NCBI RefSeq assembly: GCF_002646595.1
Contig: NZ_PDUD01000029.1
Span: 124,001 to 188,000 of the forward strand
From: Flavilitoribacter nigricans DSM 23189 = NBRC 102662
GTDB taxonomy: Bacteria; Bacteroidota; Bacteroidia; Chitinophagales; Saprospiraceae
Length of the DNA: 64,000 bases
Direction: 5' to 3'
The position numbers and the translations under genes were made by a program. Below, piece by piece: positions 17,851 through 26,431 of the stretch. How positions within the stretch are numbered: the first letter of the stretch is position 1; each line of letters opens with the position of its first letter. The notes beneath the pieces were generated by a model. It had not been told where the DNA came from. It saw only the letters and a list, made by a program, of their open reading frames with translations, and did no database searches.

Positions 17851-18702
17851 ATGGTGAATAAACTGCTCATCGACAGTGGCGGCACCAAGGCCAACTGGGC
17901 CTATCTCGCCGAAGGAAGCCTTCAGCTGGAAGGTACGGTACCGGGTATCCACCCCTTTTTCCTGACGGAAGCAGAACTGGCAGAAAAGCTGCGGGAGATC
18001 CGGGAGGTTCTCCCCCACTCCGGTGCGGTGTCAGCCGTCTTCCACTACGGTACCGGCACCAACAACCAGGCCAATCTAAGCCGGCTACAACAAGCCTACG
18101 GAACCGTTTTTCCCGAAGCCACCACCGCCGTAGATTCCGATCTGCTGGCCGTGGCCCGGGCGCTTTGCGGGCACCGTCCCGGCATTGCCGCCATTCTCGG
18201 TACCGGCTCCAATGTAGGCCTCTACAACGGTGAAACCCTGGCGCGAACCGCCGGAGGACTGGGTTATGTACTGGGCGATGAAGGCGGCGGCGCGTATCTG
18301 GGTAAACATTTACTGAACCACTTCCTGAACGGTCTGTTGCCGGATGACCTAAGCGCAAAGTTGCGGGAACGCTATCAGTTGTCACGCGACAATATTCTGG
18401 AAGCAGTGTACCGCAAACCTTTTCCCAACCGCTATCTGGCCACCGTTGCTCCCTTCATCGGAGAGCACCTCTCCCACTCCTATATACACGAACTGGTCCG
18501 ATCCTGTTTCCGCGATTTCTTCCGAATGAATGTTTTGCCCCTGCAACCGGAAGAACGGGTACCGCTGAGTTGCGGCGGGTCTATCGCCTTTCACTTCGCA
18601 GATGTTTTACGGGAAATAGCGCTGGAATTCAATATCGAGATCGGACAGATCGCGATGAGCCCGATGGAAGGACTGGTCCGGTATCATTTGGGCCTGGCTT
18701 AA
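17851..18702 (+). CDS. BadF/BadG/BcrA/BcrD-type sugar kinase (probable amino-sugar kinase)
   Basis: This 283-residue ASKHA-fold ATPase carries the phosphate-1 loop LLIDSGGTKANW at its N-terminus, the phosphate-2 motif AAILGTGSNVGLY at about residue 110, the GGLGYVLGDEGGGAYLG signature at about 130 and an adenosine motif LSCGGSIAFHFADVL near the C-terminus. This is the pattern of the N-acetylglucosamine/N-acetylmuramic acid kinase branch. Immediately downstream of murQ it would supply MurNAc-6-phosphate or phosphorylate GlcNAc released in peptidoglycan recycling; choosing between these needs assay or phylogeny. It is cytoplasmic. Its stop is only 26 bp from the end of the convergent membrane-protein gene. 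Confidence 0.85.
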   Translation: MVNKLLIDSGGTKANWAYLAEGSLQLEGTVPGIHPFFLTEAELAEKLREIREVLPHSGAVSAVFHYGTGTNNQANLSRLQQAYGTVFPEATTAVDSDLLAVARALCGHRPGIAAILGTGSNVGLYNGETLARTAGGLGYVLGDEGGGAYLGKHLLNHFLNGLLPDDLSAKLRERYQLSRDNILEAVYRKPFPNRYLATVAPFIGEHLSHSYIHELVRSCFRDFFRMNVLPLQPEERVPLSCGGSIAFHFADVLREIALEFNIEIGQIAMSPMEGLVRYHLGLA

Positions 18703-18728
18703 GCAGCCGTTCTTACTGCAGAAAACGA

Positions 18729-19103
18729 TCAACTCAGGTCCTGAAACGGAAAGATAAGTGGTAGAAGATCCGCGATGAAGGTATGCATCCAGTACAGCAA
18801 CAGTCCGAAATTCAGGAGCAGAACGGTGACTTCCCTCACGATCAGTCTTTTCCTGGCCAGACTAAAAACACCGAAGTAAACACCCCGCAGACTGCAGCTG
18901 AGCGTGATCAAAAAAGCGAACAACACCAGCAACAGGTAAAATGCCAGCCCGGAAGAAGTTGCGAAATCAACGGGCATCCACCAGATCAATCCGAAGAGGG
19001 CAAGAAAACTGACGCCTGTATACAGCAGAAAGCGAACAGACCGCTCCGGGTAGTGCTCCCGGGAGCTTGCCATACGGTCGTTTACCGGTTTGGAATCAGT
19101 CAT
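18729..19103 (-). CDS. Small membrane protein, unknown
   Basis: The 124-residue product has a charged N-terminus (about 20 residues) and three predicted membrane segments: FLLYTGVSFLALFGLIWWM, AFYLLLVLFAFLITLSCSL, and VTVLLLNFGLLLYWMHTFI. A short Arg/Lys-rich loop (LARKRLIVREV) separates segments two and three. The size and pattern are common in Bacteroidota, but I cannot assign a family. It lies 64 nt downstream of priA on the same strand, so it may be read through from priA. No functional link is evident. Confidence 0.65.
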   Translation of the reverse strand: MTDSKPVNDRMASSREHYPERSVRFLLYTGVSFLALFGLIWWMPVDFATSSGLAFYLLLVLFAFLITLSCSLRGVYFGVFSLARKRLIVREVTVLLLNFGLLLYWMHTFIADLLPLIFPFQDLS

Positions 19104-19167
19104 AGTTCTTTGGTTAATCGGTATCGCTCAGGATTAGGGTATCCGGGTTTACCTTAAGGGAAAGCCT

Positions 19168-21645
19168 CTAGAACGGATCCACATCCACATTTACCCGTAC
19201 GCCCGAAAAGCCCTCCGCACGCTGCATTTCATCAATGCTGTTCAGTACGGTATCCTTGGCAAAGCGGATCTTTTTAGCATCCCGTTCCAGTTTGATCAGG
19301 AAATCCAGCAGATAATATCCCCGTACACGGGAAATGTACGGCACTGCCGGTCCGATCACCCAGCTTCCCAGCGCCGTTTTCAGCAGTTTTGCGTAGAGTT
19401 TGGCGGCGTCATTCAGCAATTCCGGTTTCTTATGCTTCAGCGTAATGCGGATCAGACGGACAAAAGGCGGGTAGAGGAAATCATTCCGCTCGCGCAATTC
19501 CCGGTTGATGAAAGTAGGAAAGTCGTTCTGGAAAACCTCTTTCAATACCGGACTCGCCGTATTGAACGCCTGGATGATCACCTTACCGCGTTTATGCTTT
19601 CTACCCGCCCGGCCACTTACCTGTACCATGAGCTGAAAAGCCCGCTCGCTGGCCCGGAAGTCGGGAAATTGCAGCAACTGATCGGCGCTCAATACCCCTA
19701 CGATGCCGACATTCTCAAAATCCAGTCCTTTGGTCACCATCTGCGTACCCACCAATATGTCGATGCGTTTCTCTTCGAAATCGTTGATGATCTGCGCGTG
19801 CGCGTGTTTGGAGCGCACCGTATCGAAATCCATCCGGGCGATCTTGGCCGTGGGCAGATAGATCTTGAGTTCATCCTCGATCTTCTCCGTACCGAACCCC
19901 TTCAGGATCAAACCGGTAGAACCGCAGGCCGGACAGTTTTTCGGCAGGGCCGTCTGGTAGCCACAGTAGTGGCATTTTAACTGCTTAAAATATTTGTGGT
20001 AGGTCAGGCTCACATCGCAGTGCACACACTCGGCGTGCCAGCCGCAGGTCGAACAGCGATAGGTCGGAGAAAATCCCCGGCGGTTCTGGAAGAGGATTGC
20101 CTGTTCGCCCCTTTCCAGTGCTCCCTTCAGTTCTGCGATCAGCACGGATGAAAAATGCGACTGCAGTTGCCGCTTTTTCTGCTCATTCTTCAGGTCGACC
20201 ACCAGTATTTCCGGCATCTGTATGCCACCAAAACGCTCCGGCATGGCCACCAGCCCGTATTTTTTCTTGAGTACGTTGTGGTAGGTCTCTACCGAAGGTG
20301 TGGCCGTTCCCAGCAGTACTTTGGCCCCGTGCAACTGCGCCAGCACGATCGCTGCATCCCGTCCGTTGTAGCGCGGGCTGGGATCGTGTTGCTTGTAAGA
20401 GCGGTCGTGCTCTTCGTCCACGACGATCAGTCCGAGATTGGAAAACGGTAGAAACAGGGCCGAGCGGGCTCCGAGTACGATCGGTTTGTCCTGCAGTACG
20501 GCATTCCACATTTCTACCCGTTCGTTATTGTTCAGCCGGGAATGATAGACGGCAATATCGTCTCCGAAGATCTGCTGCAGGCGATCCGTGATCTGAGTGG
20601 TCAGTGCGATCTCGGGCAACAGATACAGTACCTGCTCACCCCGTTCGAGCGCTTCCCGGATGAGTTCGACGTACACGCGGGTCTTGCCGCTCCCCGTAAC
20701 GCCGTGCAGCAATACGACATCCTGTTTTTCGAATAAGGTTTTACTCCGTTCGATAGCGTCGGACTGTTGTTCGGACAGTTCCGCTGCATCTACCGTTTCC
20801 TCTTCGTAACTGCCCAGGCGACTGACCTCGCGGTCGTAGAGTTCGAATACCCCCTTTTTCTCCATGGCCTTCAGCACACTGCTGTCCGCATTCACTTTCT
20901 TGTAAATGTCCTGACGGCGGATGTAATCCTGCTGCTTTTCCAGCTGGATATAGGCCATCAGCGCTTCGGTCTGCCGTTCGGAGCGGGTGAGCTTATCGAA
21001 AGCGGCATTGAGTTGTTTGCGGTCCGAGGCGTAGGGCTCAGCGAGTTTGACGCAGGCTACCGACTTGGGTTTATATTTTTCCTTGATGTCCTCTTTCAGG
21101 TAGATGATCCGTTTTTCCAGCATCGCCCGGATGAGCGGATAGACCGTTTTGGTGCCGATAATGTCCCGGACCTCTTCGATGGAAAGTTCATCCTGGATCG
21201 TAAGTGCCTCGGCGATCAGATATTCCTTGTCTTCCAGATGGACAAAATCTCCGTCGTACAGCGGACTCAGGCTCAGAATGGTCTCACTGGCCAGTTTGAG
21301 GTTGGCCGGCAGCGCCGCGTGCATGATCTCTCCCAGGGTGCAGCCATAGTACCCGGCCAGCCAGTTCCACAGTTTCAGTTGCCGCTCGTTGATCAGCGGC
21401 GCATCATCCACGATACCGATAATGGGTTTGGTACGATGTCCTTCCGGCGCATTCTGGTGCACCTCAATGATCAGTCCCGAATAGCGCTTTTGTTTACCGA
21501 ACTGCACTTCCACCCGCAAACCGAATTTCACTTCCGGGATCAGTTCTTCGGGAACATGGTACGTATAGGGTTTGGGGGTAGCCAGCGGGAGAATGACATT
21601 GACAAAGGTTTCCGTTACCGGTATATGATAGGTGGCTTCACTCAT
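19168..21645 (-). CDS. priA: Primosomal protein N' (replication restart helicase)
   Basis: The 825-residue PriA is complete. The N-terminal 3'-DNA-binding and winged-helix domains (about 1-200, including VILPLATPKPYTYHVPEEL) are followed by the helicase core with Walker A LLHGVTGSGKTRVYVEL (about 315) and the DEEH box LGLIVVDEEHDRSYKQHDPS. The zinc module comes next (CSTCGWHAECVHCDVSLTYH, CHYCG, CPACGS), inserted before helicase motifs V and VI (VGTQMVTKGLDFENVGIVGV, QVSGRAGRKHKRG). PriA reloads the replicative helicase at stalled forks. It is divergent from the PfkB kinase gene. Nothing looks altered. Confidence 0.96.
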   Translation of the reverse strand: MSEATYHIPVTETFVNVILPLATPKPYTYHVPEELIPEVKFGLRVEVQFGKQKRYSGLIIEVHQNAPEGHRTKPIIGIVDDAPLINERQLKLWNWLAGYYGCTLGEIMHAALPANLKLASETILSLSPLYDGDFVHLEDKEYLIAEALTIQDELSIEEVRDIIGTKTVYPLIRAMLEKRIIYLKEDIKEKYKPKSVACVKLAEPYASDRKQLNAAFDKLTRSERQTEALMAYIQLEKQQDYIRRQDIYKKVNADSSVLKAMEKKGVFELYDREVSRLGSYEEETVDAAELSEQQSDAIERSKTLFEKQDVVLLHGVTGSGKTRVYVELIREALERGEQVLYLLPEIALTTQITDRLQQIFGDDIAVYHSRLNNNERVEMWNAVLQDKPIVLGARSALFLPFSNLGLIVVDEEHDRSYKQHDPSPRYNGRDAAIVLAQLHGAKVLLGTATPSVETYHNVLKKKYGLVAMPERFGGIQMPEILVVDLKNEQKKRQLQSHFSSVLIAELKGALERGEQAILFQNRRGFSPTYRCSTCGWHAECVHCDVSLTYHKYFKQLKCHYCGYQTALPKNCPACGSTGLILKGFGTEKIEDELKIYLPTAKIARMDFDTVRSKHAHAQIINDFEEKRIDILVGTQMVTKGLDFENVGIVGVLSADQLLQFPDFRASERAFQLMVQVSGRAGRKHKRGKVIIQAFNTASPVLKEVFQNDFPTFINRELRERNDFLYPPFVRLIRITLKHKKPELLNDAAKLYAKLLKTALGSWVIGPAVPYISRVRGYYLLDFLIKLERDAKKIRFAKDTVLNSIDEMQRAEGFSGVRVNVDVDPF

Positions 21646-21835
21646 GAAAGAACAAAAAATAATTGTTTAAAAGATAAAAATAAAACTTTTTTTATTAATT
21701 ATGCAGCAGAGAAACATTAATCACAACGGATCTCTCTGATATCGCAATTCGTTTTTTTGGACATTTGTGTTATTTTCACAGGCTAAATAACGCCTTCTCC
21801 GGAAGGGCCGGAAAATTACTTAAAACGACAAAATT

Positions 21836-22777
21836 ATGGATTCGCGACGCCAGCGAAATGTAGACATTCTCGCTACGGGGGAATTGCTCATTGATTTCAT
21901 CAGCGCTGACTTTGCCGAAAATCTGGACGAAGCTACCAATTTCAAACGCATTCCGGGTGGAAGTCCGGCAAATTTATGTATGAATATGGCGCGTTTGGGA
22001 AATCGGGCCAGCCTGGCGGCTTCGGTCGGCAACGATGACATGGGACATTATCTGTTCCGGTATGTCCAAAGCCACGGCGTTGATGTGCACCAGTTGTACC
22101 GCGTGGATAGTCCGACTTCTCTGATCCTGGTTACCCGTTCGCAGCAGGTGTCGAATTTCGAAGCCTACCGGGGTGCGGATAGCAACATTACCGGCGATCA
22201 GTTCCCGGAAAGTCTGCTGGATGATATTTCTATCTTCCATACGACCTGCTTCGGACTAAGCCGCGAACCGGCCAGATCGGCTATCCTCACCGCTGCACAA
22301 AAGACCAGTGCACGGGGCGGACAATTGAGTATCGACGCCAATTATGCGGCCAAGATCTGGCCCGACCGGGCGGAAGCCCAGGAGATCCTGAGCAGTTACG
22401 TAGCCATGGGCGCGATCGTTAAGATTAGCGAGATCGACTGGGAACGGCTGTTCGATCAACCCCTGAGTGACCCGGCGGTCGCCACCAGATATTTCCTGGA
22501 AATGGGGGCACGCGCCGTCTGCGTTACCCTGGGCGCAGAGGGTTCGGTGGTCGCTTCCGCGGAAGAATACCATCTGCTGGAAGCCCAGACCGTAGAAGTG
22601 AAAGATACCACCGGTGCCGGCGATGCTTTCTGGTCCGGTTTTCTTACCGCCTGGCTCGACGGTTACGAACTTAAAGCCTGCGGACACGCCGGACGCCGAA
22701 TGGCAGAACTGAAACTGGGACATTTCGGTCCCCTACCCCAGCGCGTTGAACGAAAATTGATACTGGGATACGAATGA
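21836..22777 (+). CDS. PfkB-family carbohydrate kinase (fructokinase-like)
   Basis: The 313-residue product has both PfkB signatures. The substrate-side glycine motif is IPGGSPANLCMNMARLGNRA (about 40-60), and the C-terminal ATP/anion-hole motif is VKDTTGAGDAFWSGFLTAWL (about 258), with the catalytic Asp in GAGD. The start of the protein (VDILATGELLIDFISAD) is typical of fructokinases and related sugar kinases. By family it phosphorylates fructose or a similar sugar at the expense of ATP in the cytoplasm; the exact sugar cannot be read. The gene stands alone, divergent from priA and followed by a long non-coding gap with repeats. Confidence 0.88.
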   Translation: MDSRRQRNVDILATGELLIDFISADFAENLDEATNFKRIPGGSPANLCMNMARLGNRASLAASVGNDDMGHYLFRYVQSHGVDVHQLYRVDSPTSLILVTRSQQVSNFEAYRGADSNITGDQFPESLLDDISIFHTTCFGLSREPARSAILTAAQKTSARGGQLSIDANYAAKIWPDRAEAQEILSSYVAMGAIVKISEIDWERLFDQPLSDPAVATRYFLEMGARAVCVTLGAEGSVVASAEEYHLLEAQTVEVKDTTGAGDAFWSGFLTAWLDGYELKACGHAGRRMAELKLGHFGPLPQRVERKLILGYE

Positions 22778-23419
22778 AGGTGTGTTGTAGTGTTGAAGTG
22801 TTGAAGTGTTGAAGTAAGATTCGATAAATGGCCACATCCTCCAGACACTCCCAGAAGGAATATAAATCATAACAAACTCACCCCCAACACATTAATACAA
22901 CCCCAACCTTAACACATCAAAACATCAACACCTTAACACATTACACCCCACTCATCAATAACTACCACCAATACCACTACAAGTAACAGCAGGCCGTTGG
23001 CTGTGCTGCGCAGATCTGTAGCTTTTGCTCCGGCAAAGGCCTGACATTTGTGTCCGTATAGCCACGAACATTGATCGGAGTACGATAGAGGTCGGACTGC
23101 GGCGGGGTGACTTATGCTCAGTGGACTCCTCCGGCCGGCTTTGCCGATCTCTCATCGTGCTTCGACATCTCACTCCCCTTCCGCCTGAAGTGCTGATCCG
23201 TTCAGCCCTTACTGCCTTTGGTCCGCCGGAGGCCCGGAATTGTATTGCATAACCATAAACACCTGATAAACATGAGAAAACCTAAAGACCGGAAGAACAG
23301 ATGAGTCGCCATACCGGAAACGGAGCCGGGAGGGATCCGCCCCGGACAAACCCTTATGCTCCGGAGCGCCGCTCTGCTGTTTCACCAACTACTACTAACA
23401 CACTGACTACTCAACACCC
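22778..23419. other. 642-bp gene-free region with repeats
   Basis: Directly after the kinase stop is a tandem gtgttgaag repeat (22788-22815). After 70 bases comes an aacacattaa/aacatcaacacctt array of the opposite sense (22884-22947), able to pair loosely with the first. The rest (22950-23390) is GC-richer, with small hairpins such as gaggtcgg at 23085-23092 facing ccgatctc near 23145, but no convincing reading frame or RNA family. It ends in another A/C-rich leader (aacacactgactactcaacaccc) directly at the dnaE start. Confidence 0.6.
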
Positions 23420-26368
23420 ATGTATATCAATTGCCACAGCTACTACAGCCTCAATTACGGGCTGGCTTCTCCCGAAGAACTGGTGGAAGCCGCTAAAGAC
23501 AAAGGACTTAAAACCATCGCACTCACCGATATCAACAATGTGTCCGGTGCGTTCCCTTTCGTGCGGGCCTGCCGGAAACAGGGGATCCACCCGATCATCG
23601 GTATCGAGTTCAGGGATGAGGAACAACGACTCTGTTACATCGGTTTGGCCCGAAATCAGGCGGGCTTTGCCGTACTTAACAAACACCTGACTGATATTTA
23701 CGAGCAGGGCATCCGGCCGACGGCTCCCCGGCTGGAGCAGGTGATCATCATCTATCCCCGGTTGGTGAAACCGCTGGAGCATTTCCGGGATTACGAATAC
23801 GTCGGTATCCGTCCGCAGGATATCAACCGGCTGTTCAATTCCCCACTCCGGCGGCGGCAGGACCGGCTATTGGCCTGGTGCCCCGTCACGCTGCTGGAAG
23901 AAAGTGATCATGACCTGCACCGGGTGCTGCGGGCCGTCGGTAAGAACGAACTCATCACCCGTCTGGAACCGGAGGACTACGCCTCGCCCACGGAGCGCTT
24001 TTTTCCCATCCGGCAGCTACTGCCGGTTTACGGTCTTTATCCACAGATCATTCAGAACACCGCGGCCGTCGTGCGGGACTGTAATATCGATTTTGAAACG
24101 CAGCGTTCCTACAACCGGCAGACCTTCACCAGCAGTGCCGACGAAGATCGCGAACTGCTGCGCAAACTGGCGCTCGAAGGCTGTGACCGGCGCTACGGCC
24201 GTCGGGATAGCGCCGCCCGTAAGCGGGTGGAAAAAGAACTGCAGGCCATTGATAAACTGCGGTTCGTTTCCTATTTTCTCATCATCTGGGACCTTATCCA
24301 GTACGCGCGGCACAGCGATATCGTGCACGTAGGACGCGGAAGCGGTGCCAACAGCATCGTCGCGTACTGCATCGGGATCACCGATGTGGATCCGCTGGAA
24401 CTGAACCTTTACTTTGAGCGCTTCATCAACGAAGAGCGCAGCTCGATGCCCGATTTTGACGTCGATTTTCCTTCCGACCAGCGGCACCGCATCCTCGACT
24501 ATGTCTTCAAACGCTACGGGCGCCGGCATACGGCTTTTGTCTGTACTTATAATACGTTTCAGTTCCGTTCGATCATGCGGGAGGTCGGCAAGGTCTACGG
24601 TCTGCCCAAAGCGGAGATCGATCGCATTGTCGCCAGTCCGCAATCCTCCGGTGAACACCACGAACTGGCCGGGGAGATCTGGACCTACGCGCATCGGCTG
24701 GCGGATATCCCCAACGAACTTTCCGTGCACGCTTCGGGCGTGATCATTTCCGAACATCCGCTATTTGAATTTTCCGCCCTGCGCCCCATGCCCTTCGGCT
24801 TCCCGATCGTCCATTTTGACATGTATACCGCCGAGGACTGGGGATTCAACAAATACGATATCCTGGGGCAATGCGGCCTGTCCCATATCCGGGACTGTGT
24901 ACGCTACGTGAAACAGAATCACGGGAAAGCCGTCGATATCGATCCGAAAAACGTCTTCCACGATCCGGACGCCAAAGCGCTGCTCCGGCAGGGCGATACG
25001 GTCGGAGTGTTCTATGCGGAATCGCCCAATATGCGCGAACTGCTGCCTAAACTGCAGTGCGACAATTATCCGGACCTGGTGGTGGCCTCCAGCATCATTC
25101 GACCCGGGGTGGCCAGTTCGGGTATGATGCGCGAGTACATCCGCCGGCACCACGAGCCGTATACGATCGAATATCTGCACCATACCTTTGCCGAACATCT
25201 GGCGGAAACCTACGGGGTAATGGTCTTCCAGGAGGACGTGATGAAGATCTGTCACGCCTTCGCGGGCCTTTCGCTGGCTGAAAGCGATGTACTGCGCAAG
25301 ATCATGAGCGGCAAGAATCGTTTTTCGGAGACTTTTCAGCAATTAAAGCACAAGTTTTTCACCAACAGCAAAAAACAGGGGCACGCGGAAACCCTTACCG
25401 AAGAGGTCTGGCGCCAGATCTCCAGCTTTGCCGGCTATTCCTTCTGCAAAGCCCATTCGGCCGCCTTTGCCGTACTCTCTTTTCAGGACCTCTACCTCAA
25501 AGCGCATTATCCCCTCGAATTTTTGCTGGCCGTGATCAACAACTTCGGCGGCTTTTACCGGACCGAGATCTACGTGCACGAAGCCCGCCGTATGGGCGCG
25601 GTCATTCACGCGCCCTGTGTGAACCACAGCGACTACCTCAGTTGCCTGCACGGAGAACAGCTGTACCTGGGGCTGGGGCTGATCCTGGGCCTGGAAAAAG
25701 CGCTCGGGGAAGAGATCGTCTACAACCGGCAACAGTATGGCCCCTACCGGAGCCTGGCCGATTTTGTCAGCCGTATCGACTGCGCGCCCACCCAGCTCGA
25801 ACTGCTCTTCAAGATCAATTCCTTTCGCTTTACCGGGCTGAACAAATACCAGTTGATGTGGGAAAAATACCAGGGGGCGTCCGTCCAGAACCAGCAGGCC
25901 ACTCCCAGCCTGTTCGCGACGCCGGGCGAAAAGACCGAACTGCCCGAGCTGAAAGAGGGCACATTCGATCAGGCATTCGATGAGATCGAGTTGCTGAAAT
26001 TCCCCCTCTGTTCTCCTTTCGAACTGCTGGACCGCGATCAGGCGCAGTGCATAGCTGCCCAGACCGTTGCCGCCCGCGATCTGCCGCGACTTACGGATCA
26101 ATCCGTTTGTATCCTGGGCTATTTTGTGTGCCGCAAGACGACCTCTACCAAACAACACGAATTGATGGCTTTCGACGCCTGGTACGACGAAGCCGGAGAT
26201 TATTTCAATACCGTCATTTTTCCCAAAGCAATGCGCGCCTATCCGCTCAAGGGGATCGGCATCTACCGGCTGGAAGGTACCGTACAGGTAGAATTCGGGG
26301 TTTACAGCATTACGCTGACTTCCCTCGAAAAACTGCCGTATATTGGGGACGAACGTTTTGATGAATGA
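23420..26368 (+). CDS. DNA polymerase III alpha subunit-like protein, short DnaE (possibly error-prone type)
   Basis: The 982-residue product has an N-terminal PHP domain (MYINCHSYYSLNYGLASPEE, IALTDINNVSGAFPF) and the C-family polymerase core. The catalytic acidic motif is SMPDFDVDFPSDQRHRIL (about 345-365) with upstream VHVGRGSGANSIVAYCIGI. The fingers and helix-hairpin-helix region follow (VFQEDVMKICHAFAGLSLAE, FCKAHSAAFAVLSFQD). It is clearly shorter than replicative DnaE1 (usually above 1,100 residues), lacking a long C-terminus. That fits the second, DnaE2/ImuC-like polymerases used in damage tolerance, but no imuA/imuB, dinB or lexA gene is adjacent, so this remains inference. The PHP metal-binding residues look partly changed (HSYYSL), suggesting weak or no exonuclease activity. 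Confidence 0.85.
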   Translation: MYINCHSYYSLNYGLASPEELVEAAKDKGLKTIALTDINNVSGAFPFVRACRKQGIHPIIGIEFRDEEQRLCYIGLARNQAGFAVLNKHLTDIYEQGIRPTAPRLEQVIIIYPRLVKPLEHFRDYEYVGIRPQDINRLFNSPLRRRQDRLLAWCPVTLLEESDHDLHRVLRAVGKNELITRLEPEDYASPTERFFPIRQLLPVYGLYPQIIQNTAAVVRDCNIDFETQRSYNRQTFTSSADEDRELLRKLALEGCDRRYGRRDSAARKRVEKELQAIDKLRFVSYFLIIWDLIQYARHSDIVHVGRGSGANSIVAYCIGITDVDPLELNLYFERFINEERSSMPDFDVDFPSDQRHRILDYVFKRYGRRHTAFVCTYNTFQFRSIMREVGKVYGLPKAEIDRIVASPQSSGEHHELAGEIWTYAHRLADIPNELSVHASGVIISEHPLFEFSALRPMPFGFPIVHFDMYTAEDWGFNKYDILGQCGLSHIRDCVRYVKQNHGKAVDIDPKNVFHDPDAKALLRQGDTVGVFYAESPNMRELLPKLQCDNYPDLVVASSIIRPGVASSGMMREYIRRHHEPYTIEYLHHTFAEHLAETYGVMVFQEDVMKICHAFAGLSLAESDVLRKIMSGKNRFSETFQQLKHKFFTNSKKQGHAETLTEEVWRQISSFAGYSFCKAHSAAFAVLSFQDLYLKAHYPLEFLLAVINNFGGFYRTEIYVHEARRMGAVIHAPCVNHSDYLSCLHGEQLYLGLGLILGLEKALGEEIVYNRQQYGPYRSLADFVSRIDCAPTQLELLFKINSFRFTGLNKYQLMWEKYQGASVQNQQATPSLFATPGEKTELPELKEGTFDQAFDEIELLKFPLCSPFELLDRDQAQCIAAQTVAARDLPRLTDQSVCILGYFVCRKTTSTKQHELMAFDAWYDEAGDYFNTVIFPKAMRAYPLKGIGIYRLEGTVQVEFGVYSITLTSLEKLPYIGDERFDE

Positions 26369-26431
26369 GGGAAGTTAGAACATCCTGCGTTCTCATAATC
26401 CAACACCTATACAACCTAAAACCTGTCCCCA

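Noticed and set aside
22950-23300. A riboswitch or tRNA in the GC-richer tract before dnaE
   Set aside because: I could not find a cloverleaf, a TPP/SAM/cobalamin core or other known fold; only small unrelated hairpins are present.
23301-23690. A 129-codon open frame crossing the start of dnaE
   Set aside because: It overlaps the clear N-terminal PHP domain of DnaE in another frame and has a low-complexity Thr/Ser-rich translation.
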